Below are positions 1 to 9,075 of a stretch of 64,000 nt of DNA, piece by piece; positions within the stretch are counted from its first letter, which is position 1; each line of letters begins with the position of its first letter. Source of the stretch: Streptomyces sp. NBC_00271 (GTDB lineage Bacteria > Actinomycetota > Actinomycetes > Streptomycetales > Streptomycetaceae); assembly GCF_036178845.1 (NCBI RefSeq), contig NZ_CP108070.1, forward strand, positions 8,618,001 to 8,682,000, given 5' to 3'. The position numbers and the translations under genes were made by a program. Under the pieces are notes generated by a model. The model had not been told where the DNA came from. It made no database searches and saw only the letters and a list, made by a program, of their open reading frames with translations.

Positions 1-80
1 GCGAGGAGCTTCGCGTCCCGCGCCGGCCTGGGCGCCACCTCGGCCGCGGCCAGTACGTCCCGCGCCCGTGCCTCGTCCAT
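1..80 (-). CDS. N-terminal part of an unidentified protein, runs off the left edge
   Basis: Only the first 26 codons lie in the window, read leftwards from an ATG at 80. The peptide begins MDEARARDVLAAAEVAP. A good Shine-Dalgarno (GGAGG, about 9 nt before the ATG) supports a real start. Too little sequence is present to name a family; the opening resembles N-termini I remember from some aminoglycoside-phosphotransferase-like proteins, but that is weak. It is divergent from the sugar ABC operon. Confidence 0.5.
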   Translation of the reverse strand, partial: MDEARARDVLAAAEVAPRPARDAKLL

Positions 81-295
81 CCTTCGCCTCCGTGTCCTCG
101 CGCACAGCCCGTGCACGACCTTCGTGTACGACCTTCGGGTAAGGCGTCGCGTTCCCGCCATCCGTCGGCCAGTGTCGCATTCGCACAGGTCGGACCGCGT
201 GCGAGGTGTCTTGACGACCTCCGTCTTCGTCAGGACCATGACGGGGGCCGCCGGGACGGCCAGACCGCCACGAGTCGCGCAAAGGAGCCGATTCC
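81..295 (+). promoter_or_regulatory. Divergent spacer upstream of sugar ABC operon
   Basis: This 215-bp spacer separates the left-edge gene from the ABC operon. It holds a TTGACG hexamer at 211-216 with a poor -10 candidate (GACCAT, 234-239) 17 bp further on, which could drive the operon. Two imperfect direct repeats sharing ACGACCTTCG start at about 115 and 128, 13 bp apart. No sugar-regulator palindrome is obvious. Confidence 0.3.
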
Positions 296-1231
296 ATGAC
301 ATTGGCGAGCGCGATCAGGCGGCCGGCGACGCGCACCCCCGATACGGGCGGGAGGCGGCGCCCCGTCGACCACGGAGCCTGGTTCCTGGTGCTGCCCGCG
401 CTGATCCCGATCCTGGTGCTCAGCGTCGGACCGCTGCTCTACGGGATCGCGCTGGCGTTCACCGACGCGCAGTCGGGCCGGACCGCGCCCACCCAGTGGA
501 TCGGGGCGCTCAACTTCCAGGACCTGCTGCACGACACCCTGTTCTGGGACTCGTTCCGGATCGGACTGCTGTGGGCGGTCGGGGTGACCGTGCCGCAGTT
601 CCTCCTCGCACTGGGGCTCGCGCTTCTTCTCGACCAGGACCTCCGCCTGCGTCCGCTCGCCCGCGCCCTCGCGATCATTCCCTGGGCCATGCCCGAGGTC
701 GTCGTCGGCATCATGTGGCGGCTCGTCTACAACCCCGACGCGGGCATCCTCAACGAGACCCTGCGCGACCTCGGCCTCGGCGACGGCCACGACTGGCTGA
801 GCGGTCTCGGCACCGCCCTGCCCGCGGTGATCGTCGTCGGCGTCTGGGCGGGCATGCCGCAGACCACGGTCGCGCTGCTGGCAGGGCTGCAGAACACCCC
901 GCGCGAACTCCACGAGGCGGCCGCGATGGACGGCGCGGGCGCCTGGCGCCGCTTCCTGACCGTCACCTGGCCCGCCCTGAGACCGATCGCCCTCGCCATC
1001 ACGGCGCTGAACTTCATCTGGAACTTCAATTCCTTCGCCCTGGTTTATGTGCTGACCAACGGCGGACCCGGCGGCCGGACCCGGCTCCCCATGCTCTTCG
1101 CCTACGAAGAGGCCTTCCGCTACGGGCAGTTCGGCTACGCGGCGGCCATGGGCTGCGTGATGGTCGCGGTGATCTCGGTGCTGCTCGCGATCCGGCTGGC
1201 AGGCCGGCTGAAGGGAGACGAGGACGCGTGA
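296..1231 (+). CDS. Sugar ABC transporter permease, MalF type
   Basis: This 311-aa integral membrane protein is one of two permeases of a carbohydrate importer of the MalF/UgpA family. A hydrophobic segment at about residues 29-55 is followed by several more, and the cytoplasmic EAA loop that docks the ATPase is clear at about 207-226 (EAAAMDGAGAWRRF). The start is supported by AAAGGAG just upstream. Its stop overlaps the next start (GTGA), so the pair is translationally coupled. No ATPase gene is present; in Streptomyces such importers commonly borrow the shared ATPase MsiK (family knowledge). The substrate cannot be told from sequence. Confidence 0.93.
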   Translation: MTLASAIRRPATRTPDTGGRRRPVDHGAWFLVLPALIPILVLSVGPLLYGIALAFTDAQSGRTAPTQWIGALNFQDLLHDTLFWDSFRIGLLWAVGVTVPQFLLALGLALLLDQDLRLRPLARALAIIPWAMPEVVVGIMWRLVYNPDAGILNETLRDLGLGDGHDWLSGLGTALPAVIVVGVWAGMPQTTVALLAGLQNTPRELHEAAAMDGAGAWRRFLTVTWPALRPIALAITALNFIWNFNSFALVYVLTNGGPGGRTRLPMLFAYEEAFRYGQFGYAAAMGCVMVAVISVLLAIRLAGRLKGDEDA

Positions 1232-2061
1232 AGACCCGCAAAGGGGCCCGCGCCGGCCAGTACCTCGCCCTGCTCGCCTATCTCGTCTTCCTGGCCTTCC
1301 CCTTCCTCTGGCTGATCTCCACCGCGTTCAAACCGGCCCGCGAGCTGGCCAGTCTCCACCCCACCTGGATCCCCCGGAGCCCCACCCTCGCCAACTTCCG
1401 CCAGGCCTTCGACGAGCAGCCGCTGCTGCACGCCGCGCTCAACTCGCTGCTCGCGGCCCTCGGCGCGGCGGTCGTCGCCGTACTGATCGCGACCCCCATG
1501 GCCTACGTCATGGCGCGCCACCGCACCCCGATGGCGAAGGCCGCCACGGGGTGGGTCGTGGTCAGCCAGGCGTTCCCGTTCGTGCTCGTGATCATCCCGC
1601 TGTTCCTGGTCCTGAAGAACCTTCGGCTGATCGACTCCCTCCTCGGGCTGGTCATGGTGTACGTGGTGTGGGCGCTGCCGTTCGCGCTGTGGATGCTGGT
1701 GGGGTACGTACGGGCCGTGCCCGCCGAGCTGGAGGAGGCCGCGGCGGTCGACGGCGCGGGAAGGGCGCGGACGCTCCTTTCCGTCACCGCTCCGCTGCTC
1801 GCGCCCGGCATCGTGGCGACGGCGCTGTTCGCGTTCATCAGCGCGTGGAACGAGTTCTTCTTCGCGCTCGTGCTGCTCAAGACCCCCGAGAGACAGACCC
1901 TCCCGGTCGTCCTCACGCACTTCATCGGGGCGGAGGGGGTCGCGGACCTCGGCCCGCTCGCCGCGGCGGCGACCCTCGCGACCCTGCCGTCCCTGGTCGT
2001 CTTCGCGATCATCCAGAAGCGGATCACGGGCGGCATGCTCGCCGGGGCGGTGAAGAGCTGA
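1228..2061 (+). CDS. Sugar ABC transporter permease, MalG type
   Basis: The second permease of the importer has 277 aa and a GTG start that overlaps the preceding stop by 4 nt. It has a transmembrane segment at about residues 12-32 with the FPFLWLISTAFKP pattern typical of MalG-family proteins, further hydrophobic helices, and an EAA loop (EAAAVDGAGRARTL) in the C-terminal half. An open frame extends upstream of the GTG, but there it is antisense-like or overlaps the first permease and has no homologous character. The stop overlaps the ATG of the binding protein by one base (TGATG). Confidence 0.93.
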   Translation: MKTRKGARAGQYLALLAYLVFLAFPFLWLISTAFKPARELASLHPTWIPRSPTLANFRQAFDEQPLLHAALNSLLAALGAAVVAVLIATPMAYVMARHRTPMAKAATGWVVVSQAFPFVLVIIPLFLVLKNLRLIDSLLGLVMVYVVWALPFALWMLVGYVRAVPAELEEAAAVDGAGRARTLLSVTAPLLAPGIVATALFAFISAWNEFFFALVLLKTPERQTLPVVLTHFIGAEGVADLGPLAAAATLATLPSLVVFAIIQKRITGGMLAGAVKS

Positions 2062-3410
2062 TGCGCGGGGAGCCGGTGCGTGGGAAGCCGATGCGTGAAA
2101 GGCCGATGTGTCTGAAGCCGGTGCGCGCGAGCGGGTGCGTCGCGTTGGTCATGGGGCTGCTGCTCCTGCTGGGCACGGGCTGCTCCGGTGGCGGCGGCGG
2201 ATCGCAGGACGGCCGGATCACCCTGCGCTTCCAGTCCCTGGCCTGGCAGCAGGAGTCCGTCGCCGCGAACAAGGCGCTGGTGAAGGAGTGGAACGCCACC
2301 CATCCGGACGTCAAGGTCGAGTACGTCCAGGGAAGTTGGGACAGCGTCCACGACCAGCTGCTCACCTCCTTCGAGGGCGGCGAGGCGCCGGACATCATCC
2401 ACGACGCCTCGGACGACCTCGCGGACTTCGCCTACGGCGGCTATCTCGCCGATCTGCGCACGCTGCTCCCCGCGCGGCTCAAGTCCGACATCCCGCAGCA
2501 CAGTTGGGACGCCGTGACCTTCGGGGGCGGGGTCTACGGCGTGCCCTTCCTCCAGGAGCCACGCGTCCTGATCGCCAACGCCGGCTGGCTGAAGGCGTCC
2601 GGCGTCCGCATTCCGACGCCCGAACGGCCGTGGACCTGGGACGAGTTCCGGGCTATCGCGAAGCGGCTGAGCGGCAAGGGCAGGTACGGCGTCGCCTGGC
2701 CGCTCAGGGAACCCGTCTCGGCGACGCTCAACCTCTCCCTGTCCACCGGCGGACAGCTGTTCCACCGGGGCGCCGACGGCAAGGTGACCGTCCGCTTCGA
2801 CACGGCCGACGCGGTGGTGCCGCGGACCGTGCACGACGAGGTGAACACGGACCGGAGCGCCTCCAGCGCCACGCTCGGCATGGGCGGCTCCGACACATTG
2901 CCCGGCTTCTTCGGCGGGAAGTACGCGATGGTGCCGCTCGGGTTCTCCTACCGCCAGCAGATCGTGCAGCAGGCGCCGAAGGGCTTCGACTGGCAGGTGC
3001 TGCCCGCCCCGGCCGGCGCGGACGGGCTCACCCAGGGCGTCAGCCCGCAGACCCTGTCCATCGCCGCCGACAGCCCGCACAAGAAGGAGGCCGCCGCGTT
3101 CGTCGACTTCCTGCTCCGGCCGGAGAACATGGTCCGCCTCGCCCTCGGCGACTGGATGCTGCCCACGGGGACCGAGGCTCTCAAGGACCCTGCCCTGCAC
3201 ACCGCCAAGAACGGCTGGGCGACCGGCGCCGCCCTCGCCTCCCACCTCCGCCCGGCCCCCGCCCAGTCCGTGCGCGGCTATCCCGAGTGGAAGGACAAGG
3301 TGGCGACCCCCGCGTTCCAGGAGTACTACAGCGGGGCGATCGGGCTCGCCGAACTGAGGAAGCGGCTGGTGAGGGACGGAAACCTGGTGCTGGCCCGCTA
3401 TCAGAGGTGA
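2061..3410 (+). CDS. Sugar ABC transporter substrate-binding lipoprotein
   Basis: This family-1 extracellular solute-binding protein has 449 aa if read from 2061. A lipobox (LLLGTGC) follows a short hydrophobic stretch, so the mature protein should be lipid-anchored at its cysteine, followed by a Gly/Ser linker. The start is ambiguous: ATG codons at 2061, 2091 and 2106 are in frame. The last gives the most normal signal peptide (Cys at 26), whereas 2061 gives translational coupling with the permease. Order permease-permease-binding protein, without an ATPase, suggests a MsiK-dependent importer. The substrate is unknown. Confidence 0.9.
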   Translation: MRGEPVRGKPMRERPMCLKPVRASGCVALVMGLLLLLGTGCSGGGGGSQDGRITLRFQSLAWQQESVAANKALVKEWNATHPDVKVEYVQGSWDSVHDQLLTSFEGGEAPDIIHDASDDLADFAYGGYLADLRTLLPARLKSDIPQHSWDAVTFGGGVYGVPFLQEPRVLIANAGWLKASGVRIPTPERPWTWDEFRAIAKRLSGKGRYGVAWPLREPVSATLNLSLSTGGQLFHRGADGKVTVRFDTADAVVPRTVHDEVNTDRSASSATLGMGGSDTLPGFFGGKYAMVPLGFSYRQQIVQQAPKGFDWQVLPAPAGADGLTQGVSPQTLSIAADSPHKKEAAAFVDFLLRPENMVRLALGDWMLPTGTEALKDPALHTAKNGWATGAALASHLRPAPAQSVRGYPEWKDKVATPAFQEYYSGAIGLAELRKRLVRDGNLVLARYQR

Positions 3411-3420
3411 CAAAAACAGG

Positions 3421-3450
3421 TTGGACGAGACGTCTCGTCTTGTCTAGGGT
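3421..3450 (+). promoter_or_regulatory. Leaderless promoter with palindromic operator in its spacer
   Basis: A -35 box TTGGAC (3421-3426) and a -10 box TAGGGT (3445-3450) are separated by 18 bp. The -10 ends 6 nt before the ATG at 3457, so the transcript should begin at or next to the start codon. The spacer contains the perfect 16-bp palindrome GACGAGACGTCTCGTC at 3424-3439, overlapping the edge of the -35. This is a typical place for a TetR- or MarR-type repressor. No such regulator gene is adjacent. Confidence 0.65.
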
Positions 3451-3456
3451 CGTCGC

Positions 3457-4656
3457 ATGACCACTCGCTCCGCCCACATCGCCATGTTCTCCATCGCCGC
3501 CCACGGGCACGTGAACCCGTGCATCGAGGTGATCCGCGAGCTCGTGGCGCGCGGTCACCGCGTGACGTACGCGATTCCGCCCGCCTTCGTCGAGAAGGTC
3601 GCCGAGACGGGGGCCGAGCCGAGGCTGTGGCACTCGACCCTGCCCACGGACGACGACCCGCAGGCATGGGGGACCGAGCTGATCGACAACATCGAGCCCT
3701 TCCTGACGGACGCCCTGCAGGCCGAGCCGCAACTCGCGGCGGCCTACGAGGGTGATGAACCGGACCTCGTGCTGTACGACATCACCGCGTACCCGGCCCG
3801 GGTGCTCGCCCACCGCTGGGGCGTCCCGATCGTCCAGCTCTCCCCGAACCTCGTCGCCTGGGAGGGATACGACGAGGAGGTCGGCAAGCCGCTGTTCGAG
3901 CCGCTCAAGCGGACCCCGCGCGGTAAGGCGTTCTACGACACCTTCGCGCGCTGGATCGCGGAGAACGGCATGGACCTGAGCGTCGAGGACTTCATGGGCC
4001 GCCCCGACCGGTGCCTCGTCCTCATCCCCAAGGCCCTCCAGCCGAACGCCGACCGCGTCGACGAGAAGCGGTACACCTTCGTCGGCGCCTGCCAGGGCGA
4101 CCGCGCCGCGCAGGGGGACTGGCGGCGGCCCGCGGACGCCGAGAAGGTGCTGCTCGTGTCGCTGGGATCCACCTTCACCAAGCAGCCCGACTTCTACCGC
4201 ACGTGCGTCGAGGCCTTCGGCGGGCTGCCGGGCTGGCACGTCGTGCTGCAGATCGGCCGCTTCGTCGACCCCGCGGAGCTGGGGGAGGTGCCCGGCAACG
4301 TGGAGGTCCACCCGTGGGTGCCCCAGCTCGCGATCCTCCGCCAGGCCGACGCGTTCATCACGCACGCCGGTGCGGGCGGCAGCCAGGAGGGGCTGGCCAC
4401 CGGCACCCCGATGGTCGCCGTACCGCAGGCCGCCGACCAGTTCGGCAACGCCGACCTGCTCCAGGCGCTGGGCGTGGCCCGTCACCTGCCGATGACGGAG
4501 GTCACGGCCGAGACCCTGCGGGAGGCGGTCCTCGCCCTGGTCGAGGATCCCGAGGTGGCGCGCCGCCTGGCGGTGATCCGGGAGGAGATGGCGGGAGAGG
4601 GCGGCACCGGGCGGGCGGCCGACCTCATCGAGGCCGAGCTGTCGGCGGGCGCGTAG
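3457..4656 (+). CDS. mgt: Macrolide-type UDP-glycosyltransferase (OleD/Mgt family)
   Basis: This 399-aa GT1 enzyme is expected to transfer glucose from UDP-glucose to the desosamine 2'-OH of macrolides or to other acceptors, inactivating them in the cytoplasm. The N-terminus ([15 protein letters not shown]) closely resembles OleD and Mgt as I remember them; His16 corresponds to the catalytic base. The donor-binding C-terminal motif ([16 protein letters not shown], then ADQFGNA) is intact. The length is normal for the family. It is preceded by its own leaderless promoter, so it is probably not part of the ABC operon, and it is followed by a strong terminator. A self-resistance or detoxification role is inferred. 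Confidence 0.9.
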   Translation: MTTRSAHIAMFSIAAHGHVNPCIEVIRELVARGHRVTYAIPPAFVEKVAETGAEPRLWHSTLPTDDDPQAWGTELIDNIEPFLTDALQAEPQLAAAYEGDEPDLVLYDITAYPARVLAHRWGVPIVQLSPNLVAWEGYDEEVGKPLFEPLKRTPRGKAFYDTFARWIAENGMDLSVEDFMGRPDRCLVLIPKALQPNADRVDEKRYTFVGACQGDRAAQGDWRRPADAEKVLLVSLGSTFTKQPDFYRTCVEAFGGLPGWHVVLQIGRFVDPAELGEVPGNVEVHPWVPQLAILRQADAFITHAGAGGSQEGLATGTPMVAVPQAADQFGNADLLQALGVARHLPMTEVTAETLREAVLALVEDPEVARRLAVIREEMAGEGGTGRAADLIEAELSAGA

Positions 4657-4677
4657 GCGCGAGGGGCGCATGGACAA

Positions 4678-4713
4678 AGGGCCTGTTGGTTCCCTGGGGA
4701 ACCAACAGGCCCT
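4678..4713. terminator. Long perfect hairpin between convergent genes
   Basis: Positions 4678-4694 pair perfectly with 4697-4713 (17 bp, GGGCCTGTTGGTTCCC and its complement) around a minimal loop. It lies 22 bp after the glycosyltransferase stop and 22 bp after the stop of the convergent MMPL gene, so it can serve both strands. There is no U-tract, as is usual in Streptomyces. Confidence 0.85.
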
Positions 4714-4734
4714 GATGCCTGAGCGGTTACGGTG

Positions 4735-6999
4735 TCACACCCCGGCCCGCTCGCCCTCCCGGGCCGGCGGGAGCACGGCCTCCGGCGACTCGTCGTGGGT
4801 GAAGTCCGGCAGCCGGTTCAGCCACTTCGGCAGATACCAGTTGCGCTCGCCGAGCAGCGCCATCACGGCCGGCAGCAGCACCCCGCGGATGATCGTCGCG
4901 TCGATGAGCACCGCGGCCGCCAGGCCCACACCCATCTGCTTCATGGACTGCATGGACAGCGTCCCGAAGATCGCGAAGACGGCGACCATGATGACGGCGG
5001 CGCTGGTGACGACACCGGCCGTCGTGACCACCCCGTGCCGGATCGCGTCCTTGGTGTCCCGACCCCGCAGCCGCGCCTCACGGATCCGCGAGACCACGAA
5101 CACGTGGTAGTCCATCGAGAGCCCGAAGAGGATCACGAAGAGGAACAGCGGCAGCCAGGTGATGATGGCGCCCACGCCCTCCGCGCCGACCAGCGAGGCG
5201 CCCCAGCCGTGCTGGAAGACGGCGACCAGGATGCCGTAGGCCGCCGCGACCGACAGGAGGTTGAGCACGATCGAGGTGATCGCGATCGTCAGCGAGCGGA
5301 ACGAGAGCAGCATCAGCAGGAAGGCGAAGACGACCACGAACGCGAAGACCGGGGCCACCGAGCCCAGCAACTGGTCGCTGAAGTCGTGCGATCCGGCGAC
5401 CTGACCGGTGATCGGCGCCTGGACGCCGTCGACCTTGCCGAGCGTGTCGGGCCGCACCTTGTCGCGCAGCAGCTGAAGGCTCTTCTCCGCCTTGTCCTGG
5501 TCGGATCCGCCCACGAGGGGCACGTACACGAAGGCGACGTTCTGTGCCGCGTGCACCTTGATGTCGACCGGGCCGCGCGAGGCACCCGAACTGATGGCCT
5601 GGGTACGGAAGTCGGCGAGCGCGGACTTCACGTCGGCGGCGTTGATGTCGTGCGCCTTGACGACCACCTCGGCCGGCTCGGAGCCGCCGGGGAAGGCGTC
5701 GTTGACCCGGTTGTACGTCCCCACGATCGGCAGCGAGTTGCCGAACTCCTTGTCCAGCGTCAGCTGTTGCGTCTTCATGCCGAGGGCGGGAGCGGCGATG
5801 GCCAGCAGCGTACCGGCCGCGACGACCAGCGAGACGGCGGGCTTGGCGAGGACGACCCGCAGCACCGCGCTCCAGAACCGGCTGCCCTCCTCGGCGGACC
5901 GGACGCGCTTGCCCCTGGCCCGCCGCTTGTCCGGGTGCAGGAACGGCAGACGGCCCTTCTCGACCCGCTCGCCGAGCAGCGAGAGCAGCGCGGGCAGCAC
6001 GGTGACCGAGCCGACCATGGCGACCGCCACGACCATCAGCGAGGCCAGCCCCATCGCCTCGAACTCGGCGAGCCCGGTGAAGAGCATGCCGGCCATCGCC
6101 ACGCACACCGTGACACCGGAGACGACGATGGCGCGGCCACTGGTGGCGGCGGCGATCCGCAGCGCGGCACCGGCGTCCCGGCCGGCCTCGCGCTCCTCGC
6201 GCTCACGGCGCAGATAGAACAGGCAGTAGTCGACGCCGACGGCCAGACCCACCAGGAGCATCACGGAGTTGGCGGTGTCGCTCATCGGCTGGAGGTGGCT
6301 GACGATGCCCATCAGGCCCATCGTCGCCATGATCGCGGTGACCGCGAGCGCCACCGGGAGCAGCGCCGCCACCAGGGCGCCGAAGGCGATCAGCAGAATA
6401 CCGAGGGCCACCGGCACCGCGGAGTACTCGGCCTTCTTGAAGTCGTCGCCGAACGCGTCGGAGAAGGTCTTCTGCATGCTGGCGCCGCCGATCTCCTCGA
6501 TCCGCAGCCCCGCATGGTCCTTCTGGACGCCCTTGACGGCGTTCAGCACCGGCTCGACGCGGTCGCCCGCAGTCTCCGCGTCGCCCCGTATGTCGAACTG
6601 CACGAGCGCGCTGCGCCCGTCCCTGGAGATCGTCTTCGTGTCGTACGGGGAGGTCACGTCCGTGACCTTGCCGGTGCCCTCGACGGCCTTGACGACGGCG
6701 ATGACGGCGGCGCGGAAGTCGGCGTCCGTCGCCTTGACGCTCGCGTCCTTCCCCTGGATCAGGACGCTCTCACCGGCCGGAGCCTTGATCCCCGAGTCCT
6801 CGATGATCTTCGCGGCGGTGTGTGTCTCGCCCTTGAGCTGATCGCTCTCCTTGACGTCGACGCGGCCCGCCGCCGAGCCGAGCCCCATCGCCAGGACGAC
6901 GAACAGCACCCAGATTCCCACGGCGGCCCATCGGTGCCGGGCGCTCCAGCCGCCTGCCCGCGCGGCGATGCCCCGCACCCGTATGTCTCCGTTCCCCAT
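4735..6999 (-). CDS. MMPL/RND-family membrane transporter
   Basis: This 754-aa exporter belongs to the MMPL branch of the RND superfamily. It has an N-terminal membrane helix, a large extracytoplasmic loop, a block of about five helices, a second loop and a final helix block, which is the two-repeat layout of the family. Recognisable motifs include DYCLFYLRR in the first helix block and DYHVFVVSRIRE in the second. The ATG at 6999 (MGNGDIRVRG) is preferred because AAGGGGG lies upstream; an in-frame GTG at 7044 would add 15 residues. The cargo is unknown: in actinobacteria members export lipids or antibiotics. No TetR gene is adjacent. Confidence 0.9.
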   Translation of the reverse strand: MGNGDIRVRGIAARAGGWSARHRWAAVGIWVLFVVLAMGLGSAAGRVDVKESDQLKGETHTAAKIIEDSGIKAPAGESVLIQGKDASVKATDADFRAAVIAVVKAVEGTGKVTDVTSPYDTKTISRDGRSALVQFDIRGDAETAGDRVEPVLNAVKGVQKDHAGLRIEEIGGASMQKTFSDAFGDDFKKAEYSAVPVALGILLIAFGALVAALLPVALAVTAIMATMGLMGIVSHLQPMSDTANSVMLLVGLAVGVDYCLFYLRREREEREAGRDAGAALRIAAATSGRAIVVSGVTVCVAMAGMLFTGLAEFEAMGLASLMVVAVAMVGSVTVLPALLSLLGERVEKGRLPFLHPDKRRARGKRVRSAEEGSRFWSAVLRVVLAKPAVSLVVAAGTLLAIAAPALGMKTQQLTLDKEFGNSLPIVGTYNRVNDAFPGGSEPAEVVVKAHDINAADVKSALADFRTQAISSGASRGPVDIKVHAAQNVAFVYVPLVGGSDQDKAEKSLQLLRDKVRPDTLGKVDGVQAPITGQVAGSHDFSDQLLGSVAPVFAFVVVFAFLLMLLSFRSLTIAITSIVLNLLSVAAAYGILVAVFQHGWGASLVGAEGVGAIITWLPLFLFVILFGLSMDYHVFVVSRIREARLRGRDTKDAIRHGVVTTAGVVTSAAVIMVAVFAIFGTLSMQSMKQMGVGLAAAVLIDATIIRGVLLPAVMALLGERNWYLPKWLNRLPDFTHDESPEAVLPPAREGERAGV

Positions 7000-7275
7000 G
7001 ACGGGCCAGCCCCCTTGTGCACGGTGACAGCCCCCTGCCGTCACCTCTGCTTATGAAGGTAGGGGCCGGATAAGAGCGTCTCCTCGTGCTGTCCGGTGAA
7101 CCCCGGGACCTCCGGCTCCTCCCCGCGGACCCCGTCGTCTCCGCACTGGGGAGGACAGGGGCCCCTTACACCTATCCGGGCCTCTCGGGGATCCGGATCA
7201 GGGTGCGGCCGCCGATCGGGACCGGGGTGCGGGTGTTGATCCACCTGGGCCCGACGGCCGTCCTATGGTGTGCGG

Positions 7276-7824
7276 ATGACGACGACGTACGCGGCACTGC
7301 TGCGCGGGATCAACGTGGGCGGCAACAAGAAGGTGCCGATGGCCGAGCTGCGCACACTGCTCGGGGAACTCGGCCACGGCGACGTACAGACGTATCTCCA
7401 GAGCGGCAACGCCGTCTTCTCCACCGACCGCGGGGACGAGGACTCCCTGGCGGCCGAGTTGGCCGAGGCCATAGAAAAGCACTTCGGCTTCGGCGTCGGC
7501 GTACTGGTCCGCGACCACGCCTATCTGAGGGCCGTACGGGAGGCCTGCCCGTTCCCGGCCGCCGAACTGGAGGCCAAGCAGCTGCACGTCACCTACTTCT
7601 CGGGCCCCGTCGACCCCGAGCGCTTCGCCTCGGTCGACCCGGCGGTGTTCCTGCCGGAGGAGTTCCGCCTCGGCGACCGGGCGCTCTATCTGTACGCACC
7701 CGACGGCCTGGGACGCTCCAAGCTCGCCGAGGCGCTGTCGAAGCCGCGGCTCCTCAAGGGCGTCACCGCCACCACCCGCAACTGGAACACGGTCGTCAAA
7801 CTCGAGGAGCTGACCGGTGCCTGA
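7276..7824 (+). CDS. DUF1697 family protein
   Basis: This 182-aa cytoplasmic protein carries the DUF1697 hallmarks AALLRGINVGGNKKVPM and TYLQSGNAVF near the N-terminus. The biochemical function is unknown. The ATG at 7276 is chosen because a -10-like TATGGT (7264-7269) ends 6 nt before it, the leaderless pattern seen repeatedly in this window; a GTG two codons upstream (7270) would lie too close to that box. The stop overlaps the next gene by 8 nt, so the two are probably co-translated. Confidence 0.8.
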   Translation: MTTTYAALLRGINVGGNKKVPMAELRTLLGELGHGDVQTYLQSGNAVFSTDRGDEDSLAAELAEAIEKHFGFGVGVLVRDHAYLRAVREACPFPAAELEAKQLHVTYFSGPVDPERFASVDPAVFLPEEFRLGDRALYLYAPDGLGRSKLAEALSKPRLLKGVTATTRNWNTVVKLEELTGA

Positions 7825-8194
7825 GCACAACCCCGCCGTGGAGGCCGCCATCATGGGCGAACTAAGGCTGCTCGACGCGGAGGTCCGCCGCTCGCCGGAG
7901 CGGCTCGGAGCACTCCTCCACCCCGACTTCTACGAGTTCGGCAGCTCCGGGCGGCTGTGGGACCGCGCCTCCGTCCTCGCCGAACTGACCGGCAACGCCG
8001 TGCCCGGGTCACGGCCCCTCACCGCCTCACACATGAAGGGCGTCCAGCTCGCACCGGACCTGGTCCACCTCACCTTCGACACGGAGGAGGACAACGGCCG
8101 CCGGGTGCACCGGAGTTCGCTGTGGCGGCGGACGGAGGACGGCTGGCGCCTGTACTTCCACCAGGGCACACCGTTCAGGTCCGACCCAGCGTGA
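7817..8194 (+). CDS. NTF2-like (DUF4440-type) protein
   Basis: This 125-aa protein matches the small SnoaL/NTF2-like fold: an N-terminal helix pair (VEAAIMGELRLLDAEVRRSPERLGALL), the HPDFYEFGSSGRLWDR strand region and a C-terminal WRRTEDGWRLYFHQGTPF. Such proteins bind small ligands or act as accessory enzymes; no role is assigned. The GTG start overlaps the DUF1697 gene by 8 nt. Its 3' end overlaps the convergent transglutaminase-like gene by 20 bp. Confidence 0.75.
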   Translation: MPEHNPAVEAAIMGELRLLDAEVRRSPERLGALLHPDFYEFGSSGRLWDRASVLAELTGNAVPGSRPLTASHMKGVQLAPDLVHLTFDTEEDNGRRVHRSSLWRRTEDGWRLYFHQGTPFRSDPA

Positions 8195-9041
8195 CCTTTC
8201 GTACGCCGCCATAGGTGGTGTACGAGACGATCTCGTCCGGGACCGTCAGCCTCGGGTCCCGGTACAGGCGTCGCAGCTCGTCCTCGCTGCCGGCCGCGGC
8301 GACGGAGTCGATCAGGGCGAGCTCGCCCGCGTCGAGCGCGGCGTCGTCGAGGATCTCCGGGCCCCAGGCGTCCCAGGGCAGCAGCTCGACGCCGTGAAGA
8401 GCGGCCAGGTCGCGCAGGACGTCGGCGCGGACGAACCACAGGCCGTGATACGACAGACCCTCGATCCCGTTGAGGTCGAACACGCCGAACCTCCCGGGGT
8501 CGGCTTCTCCCGCGCGGCACACCCGCCAGGCGTCCGTGGCCACCAGGAACTGGTCGCGGGGCACGTCCATCGGGTCGAAGTCGATGTCGTACCCGTGGTG
8601 GACCTGCGGGTCGGCCAGCCGCCAACTGCCGTCCGGCAGCCGGTACTCGGTGACCCAGTGGTCGGCGTAGTACGCGTCGAAGTACCGGGCGAAGCCACAA
8701 CGGAGCCGGGCCGCCGTCCCCGTGGCCCGCAGCAGGGAGCAGTGCAGCAGCGCGAAGTCCCGGCACGTGCCCACGAACCGCTCCGCGGGCGCCCGCCGTT
8801 CGGTGAGCGGCGCGTCCCCACGCTCCGCGAGGATCCGCAGCACCTCCGTCGCGTAACGCGACTCCGCGTCCTCGTGCACCCGTTCCTCGGGGATGGCGTA
8901 GCCGAAGCGCGGGCCCTCGCCCCGATGGATGATCAGATCTCGGACAACGCGGGCGAGTTCCCCCGGATCGCGGGGCAGTCCGCCGAGGTCTGGGGCGTCG
9001 CCCGGATCGCTGTAAGGCGTCTGCTTCAGGTATTGGTCCAT
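8175..9041 (-). CDS. Transglutaminase-like domain protein
   Basis: This 288-aa protein has a transglutaminase/protease-like core. The expected catalytic triad is visible: Cys93 (GTCRDFALLHCSLLRA), His128 (ADHWVTEY) and Asp144 (LADPQ). There is no signal peptide, so it is probably cytoplasmic. Bacterial members are proteases, amidases or cross-linkers; the substrate here is unknown. It sits alone on the minus strand, 34 bp downstream of the aldo/keto reductase gene. Confidence 0.75.
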   Translation of the reverse strand: MDQYLKQTPYSDPGDAPDLGGLPRDPGELARVVRDLIIHRGEGPRFGYAIPEERVHEDAESRYATEVLRILAERGDAPLTERRAPAERFVGTCRDFALLHCSLLRATGTAARLRCGFARYFDAYYADHWVTEYRLPDGSWRLADPQVHHGYDIDFDPMDVPRDQFLVATDAWRVCRAGEADPGRFGVFDLNGIEGLSYHGLWFVRADVLRDLAALHGVELLPWDAWGPEILDDAALDAGELALIDSVAAAGSEDELRRLYRDPRLTVPDEIVSYTTYGGVRKVTLGRT

Positions 9042-9075
9042 GCGCGGGATGCTCGTCCTTGCCCCAGGGGAAGGG

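Noticed and set aside
1503..3413. 636-codon minus-strand frame over the ABC operon
   Set aside because: Antisense to the permease and the binding lipoprotein, both with intact motifs; high-G+C shadow frame.
4732..7056. 774-codon plus-strand frame over the MMPL gene
   Set aside because: It is the antisense shadow of the transporter; composition is rich in Arg/His/Gln/Asp without any domain, while the minus strand has clear MMPL motifs.
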